NCBI RefSeq assembly: GCF_019469425.1
Contig: NZ_CP048272.1
Coordinates: 248,001-312,000, forward strand
DNA length: 64,000 nt
Reading direction: 5' to 3'
Source: Bifidobacterium asteroides
GTDB taxonomy: Bacteria > Actinomycetota > Actinomycetes > Actinomycetales > Bifidobacteriaceae
Shown one piece after another: positions 61,720-64,000 of the stretch. Made by a program: the position numbers and the translations under genes. The notes under the pieces were generated by a model. It had not been told where the DNA came from. It did not search any database and was given only the letters and a program-made list of their open reading frames with translations. Each line of letters opens with the position of its first letter. Within the stretch, counting starts at the first letter, position 1.

Positions 61720-62417
61720 AGCGCTTCGCGGTGGGATACGAGTTCCTGTGCCGAATCATCATGATGATATTCGTGGTCCATGTGGCCTTTCTGGTCCACA
61801 CACTGCTCGGACTGGTCCTGGTTGGATTCTTCCCCTCCATGGCAGCCACCTGCACCACTTACCGGACCTGGCTGCTGGACCTGAAGGACCGTTCATGGAC
61901 GGTCAGGCAGACCTGGATGACCTTCCACCGGGCTTGGCGCTCAGAACTGGCCGCGGCCAACCGTTTCGGATGGCCCCAGCTCCTGGTCTGGGCCCTCCTG
62001 ATTTGGGAATACTGGCTGACCATGACCAATTACATGGGCACCCTGACGCCCGTGGTCTCCGGCTTGCTCCTCCTGCTCAACCTGCTGTATGGGCTCTTCG
62101 TTCTGCTCAGCTGGCCAGTGCGGTCCAACTTCGACGAGAGCCCGCTCTGGGCGGCCCGGACCGCACTGTCCATGGTGGCGGGGCGTCCCCTATGCTCCCT
62201 GATGGTCCTGGCCCTGCTTATGATCACGGGCTGGGCTTACTACACCTGGCCAGGTTTGGCTGTGACCTTCGGTCTGGCCGCGCCGCTCTTTGCAGACATG
62301 GCCGCCGTTTATTCCTGGGGGCGGCTGCCGGGCATGGATGTCCATGTGCTCGAACCTGCCAAGAAGCGGGTCAGCGGGTCAGGGTCCGCTTCAAAATCCG
62401 ATACTCGCTCTCGGTGA
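61716..62417 (+). CDS. YesL-family (DUF624) integral membrane protein
   Basis: A 233-aa membrane protein with about five hydrophobic segments; FPSMAATCTTYRTWL corresponds to the conserved 'P-x-x-A' stretch of the family. ATG 61716 overlaps the preceding stop (ATGA) after GGAAAGGGG. It is the second DUF624 gene in the window, again linked to an LplBC permease pair. Its last 47 bp overlap the convergent GH43 gene. Confidence 0.8.
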   Translation: MKRFAVGYEFLCRIIMMIFVVHVAFLVHTLLGLVLVGFFPSMAATCTTYRTWLLDLKDRSWTVRQTWMTFHRAWRSELAAANRFGWPQLLVWALLIWEYWLTMTNYMGTLTPVVSGLLLLLNLLYGLFVLLSWPVRSNFDESPLWAARTALSMVAGRPLCSLMVLALLMITGWAYYTWPGLAVTFGLAAPLFADMAAVYSWGRLPGMDVHVLEPAKKRVSGSGSASKSDTRSR

Positions 62418-63435
62418 TGGGCATGATGGAGCCATGGCGCTTGGTCAGTCGGCCGAAGTCCATGTCGTTGACCAAGGTCCAGTCCTGAGGCTCTCTGGAG
62501 GACAGGTCGGCCGAGCGGAAGGGCAGATAGCCCCGGCCCTCGGCAAACTGGTCGCAAATCAGGCCGAAAGGCATGGCCCGTCCGTCAGGCCCAGCGGCAT
62601 CGGCATCGTTGTAGAAGAAGAGCTCAGGGCCCTCCAAATAGCGTGAGGAGTAGCGTCCCTGGCCGAAGATGTCGGTCAGGTTGGACAGGTAGGACCAGGC
62701 CTGGTCATCGTCCGTGCGCACCAGCTCATGGGTGGCCGCATAGGGGTTGAGGGTGCGTTCCAAGGTGATTTGATCATCCTTGGAGGCCCGGTACCACCAG
62801 CCGTCGGGCGCCTTGAGCATGGTTGTGTCGATGATCCCGTTGCTGCGGTCGATCCACTTGACCGGGCGGGAGAAGGTGATCAGGTCAGTGCTGATGGCGT
62901 AGTACATGTTGATGCCGTTGCCCAGCTCGTTGGCCAGGTCGGCCGCAGCCGGGTCTTTGGCGCTGTCGGCTGCAGCCGTGGCCCAGAAGACTATCCATTG
63001 CTCCCTGTCGGCATCCCAGCAGGCCTCCGGCGCCCAGGCCATGCCGGCCTTGGGAATGGCTGAGGCCACATCCACCAGGCGCGGCCTGCCCCAGTGGGCC
63101 AGGTCAGGCGAATCCCAGATGACCAGGCCGGTGGATCCGTCCACGGTGGCCCGGCCCTCCTGCCAGCCGCCCCTGTGGAAGACGGACAGATCGGTGGCGA
63201 TGATGTGGAAGAGGCCGTCTGGTCCCCGGACGACATAGGGGTCGCGCACGCCGCCCTCGCCCTCGCTCCAGGTCAGCACCGGGTCTCCCCGGGCCCGCAG
63301 GTCATGCCAGTGCAGGCCATCGCGGCTGAGGGCGAAGTAGAGCTGCTCGTCCGTCTCGGTCTGTTCGTGTCCGGTGAAGTGGACGAAGAGGTAGGCACTG
63401 GTCGCCTCGAACGAGGGTTGCCAATCCGTAGACAT
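62371..63435 (-). CDS. GH43 glycosidase (arabinofuranosidase-like), cytoplasmic
   Basis: A 354-aa single-domain GH43 without signal peptide. Likely catalytic residues lie in GGVRDPYVV (Asp65), NGIIDTTMLKA and RYLEGPELFF. It has the same architecture as the 39700 gene (FVHFTGHEQ / MVHFIEDPQ openings, C-terminal SIMPITESEYRIL). AGGAAAGGTGG precedes ATG 63435. It is the last accessory gene before core tatD. Confidence 0.86.
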   Translation of the reverse strand: MSTDWQPSFEATSAYLFVHFTGHEQTETDEQLYFALSRDGLHWHDLRARGDPVLTWSEGEGGVRDPYVVRGPDGLFHIIATDLSVFHRGGWQEGRATVDGSTGLVIWDSPDLAHWGRPRLVDVASAIPKAGMAWAPEACWDADREQWIVFWATAAADSAKDPAAADLANELGNGINMYYAISTDLITFSRPVKWIDRSNGIIDTTMLKAPDGWWYRASKDDQITLERTLNPYAATHELVRTDDDQAWSYLSNLTDIFGQGRYSSRYLEGPELFFYNDADAAGPDGRAMPFGLICDQFAEGRGYLPFRSADLSSREPQDWTLVNDMDFGRLTKRHGSIMPITESEYRILKRTLTR

Positions 63436-63611
63436 GTTCCACCTTTCCTGCTTACGGCAACGGTACCGCGGCGGCGGGCGCTTCTTCGCCCTTTCGTTCC
63501 GGCCGTTCCAGGGCCGTCATGGGCGATTCTAGCTGCCGCCCTTCCTTTTGGCAGAGCCGGTCGTCCGGGCGGGTCGCGGTTTGGGCCGCACGGGTTCCTA
63601 GACTGTGGACC

Positions 63612-64000
63612 ATGAGCAGGCATCATCGCGACCGCAGCTGGGCTCCCGACCCCGAGCCGCTGCCCGAAGGCATTGAAGTCATCGACGATCATACCCACAT
63701 GGCCTCCGTGGTCCCCTTCGCCCAGGAGATGGATCGGCAGGCCAGGGAGCGCGGGCAAAATCCGGTCCCCGTTCGCACGGTCGACCAGCAGCTGGAAAGG
63801 GCCCGGGCTGTGGGCGTGGTCGGGGCCATCGACGTAGGCTGCGAGCTGCCCCACCTGCAGACGGCTGTGGACCTGGCCCTGGCCCATCCCGGGGTGGTTC
63901 ACGCGGCCCTGGCCATCCATCCCAATGAGGCCGTCCTGCACGGCCATCGAGGGGTGCCGGGGCCGGATGGACTGCCACTGCAATATCAGCCCTGGCATGA
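63612..64000 (+). CDS. tatD: TatD-family metal-dependent hydrolase (3'-truncated by window)
   Basis: The first 129 codons of a TatD-type metallohydrolase (DNase/deacylase-like TIM barrel). EVIDDHTHMAS (His27, His29) is the N-terminal metal site; VGAIDVGCEL and ALAIHPNEA follow as in the family. The frame is open to the end of the window. In actinobacteria tatD normally follows metG, so it marks the right edge of the inserted region. The gap 63436-63611 contains no gene. Confidence 0.85.
   Translation, partial: MSRHHRDRSWAPDPEPLPEGIEVIDDHTHMASVVPFAQEMDRQARERGQNPVPVRTVDQQLERARAVGVVGAIDVGCELPHLQTAVDLALAHPGVVHAALAIHPNEAVLHGHRGVPGPDGLPLQYQPWH

Noticed and set aside
1-64000. CRISPR array, insertion sequence, prophage or integrase
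   Set aside because: No regularly spaced repeats, transposase motifs or phage genes were seen on either strand.

Overview
The window reads as a chromosome segment of a high-GC actinobacterium, almost certainly a Bifidobacterium. The reasons are the run of LacI-controlled glycan clusters, ABC sugar importers without their own ATPase genes, actinobacterial lipoprotein signals, and the conserved actinobacterial order pmt / rsmI / metG / tatD. The density of plant cell-wall enzymes would suit a gut or insect-gut (for example bee) bifidobacterium. The species is inference; nothing here fixes it.

Bases 1-26357 are one large plant-glycan locus. Four LplA-type lipoprotein binding proteins (two tandem pairs), an LplB/LplC permease pair and a YesL/DUF624 membrane protein handle uptake. 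They are followed by a GDSL esterase, GH29 alpha-fucosidase, GH31 alpha-xylosidase (YicI type), GH5 endoglucanase, GH43 and GH42 beta-galactosidase. A divergent arm holds an alpha/beta esterase and GH94 cellobiose phosphorylase, facing a TetR regulator and GH1 beta-glucosidase. Together these activities match the bonds of acetylated, fucosylated and galactosylated xyloglucan, with oligosaccharides imported and taken apart in the cytoplasm.

Bases 26358-32332 are core genome: pmt, rsmI, two small proteins of unknown function, and metG. The next expected neighbour, tatD, appears only at 63612. The 31 kb between them is accessory: a beta-phosphoglucomutase/GH65 phosphorylase fusion, a heterodimeric ABC exporter, then arabinan/arabinogalactan clusters.

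The arabinan part (39700-54897) has six GH43 enzymes or GH43-like proteins and partners: GH43 + GH27; a lipoprotein GH43; a 741-aa GH43 with a LacI repressor; a 944-aa wall-anchored GH43; a GH43 exo-type enzyme; and a binding protein with MalF/MalG-type permeases. Four promoters (and weakly a fifth) carry variants of one palindrome, TTTCTAACGTTAGAAA, a likely operator for the LacI protein in the cluster. The final cluster (55063-63435) has a membrane protein of unknown function, a second LacI repressor, a third LplABC-type importer, a GH43 resembling exo-beta-1,3-galactanases, a second DUF624 protein and another GH43. It probably serves arabinogalactan-type galactan.

Three features suggest population heterogeneity. 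A run of 13 G just after the lipobox of the third importer's binding protein leaves the signal peptide out of frame with the body. A run of 14 C lies upstream of the GDSL esterase. Two extracellular arabinanase genes on opposite strands share 220/221 identical bases as an inverted repeat, so recombination could invert the 5.9 kb between them and exchange their N- and C-terminal parts. No tRNA, rRNA, CRISPR array, transposase or integrase was found.
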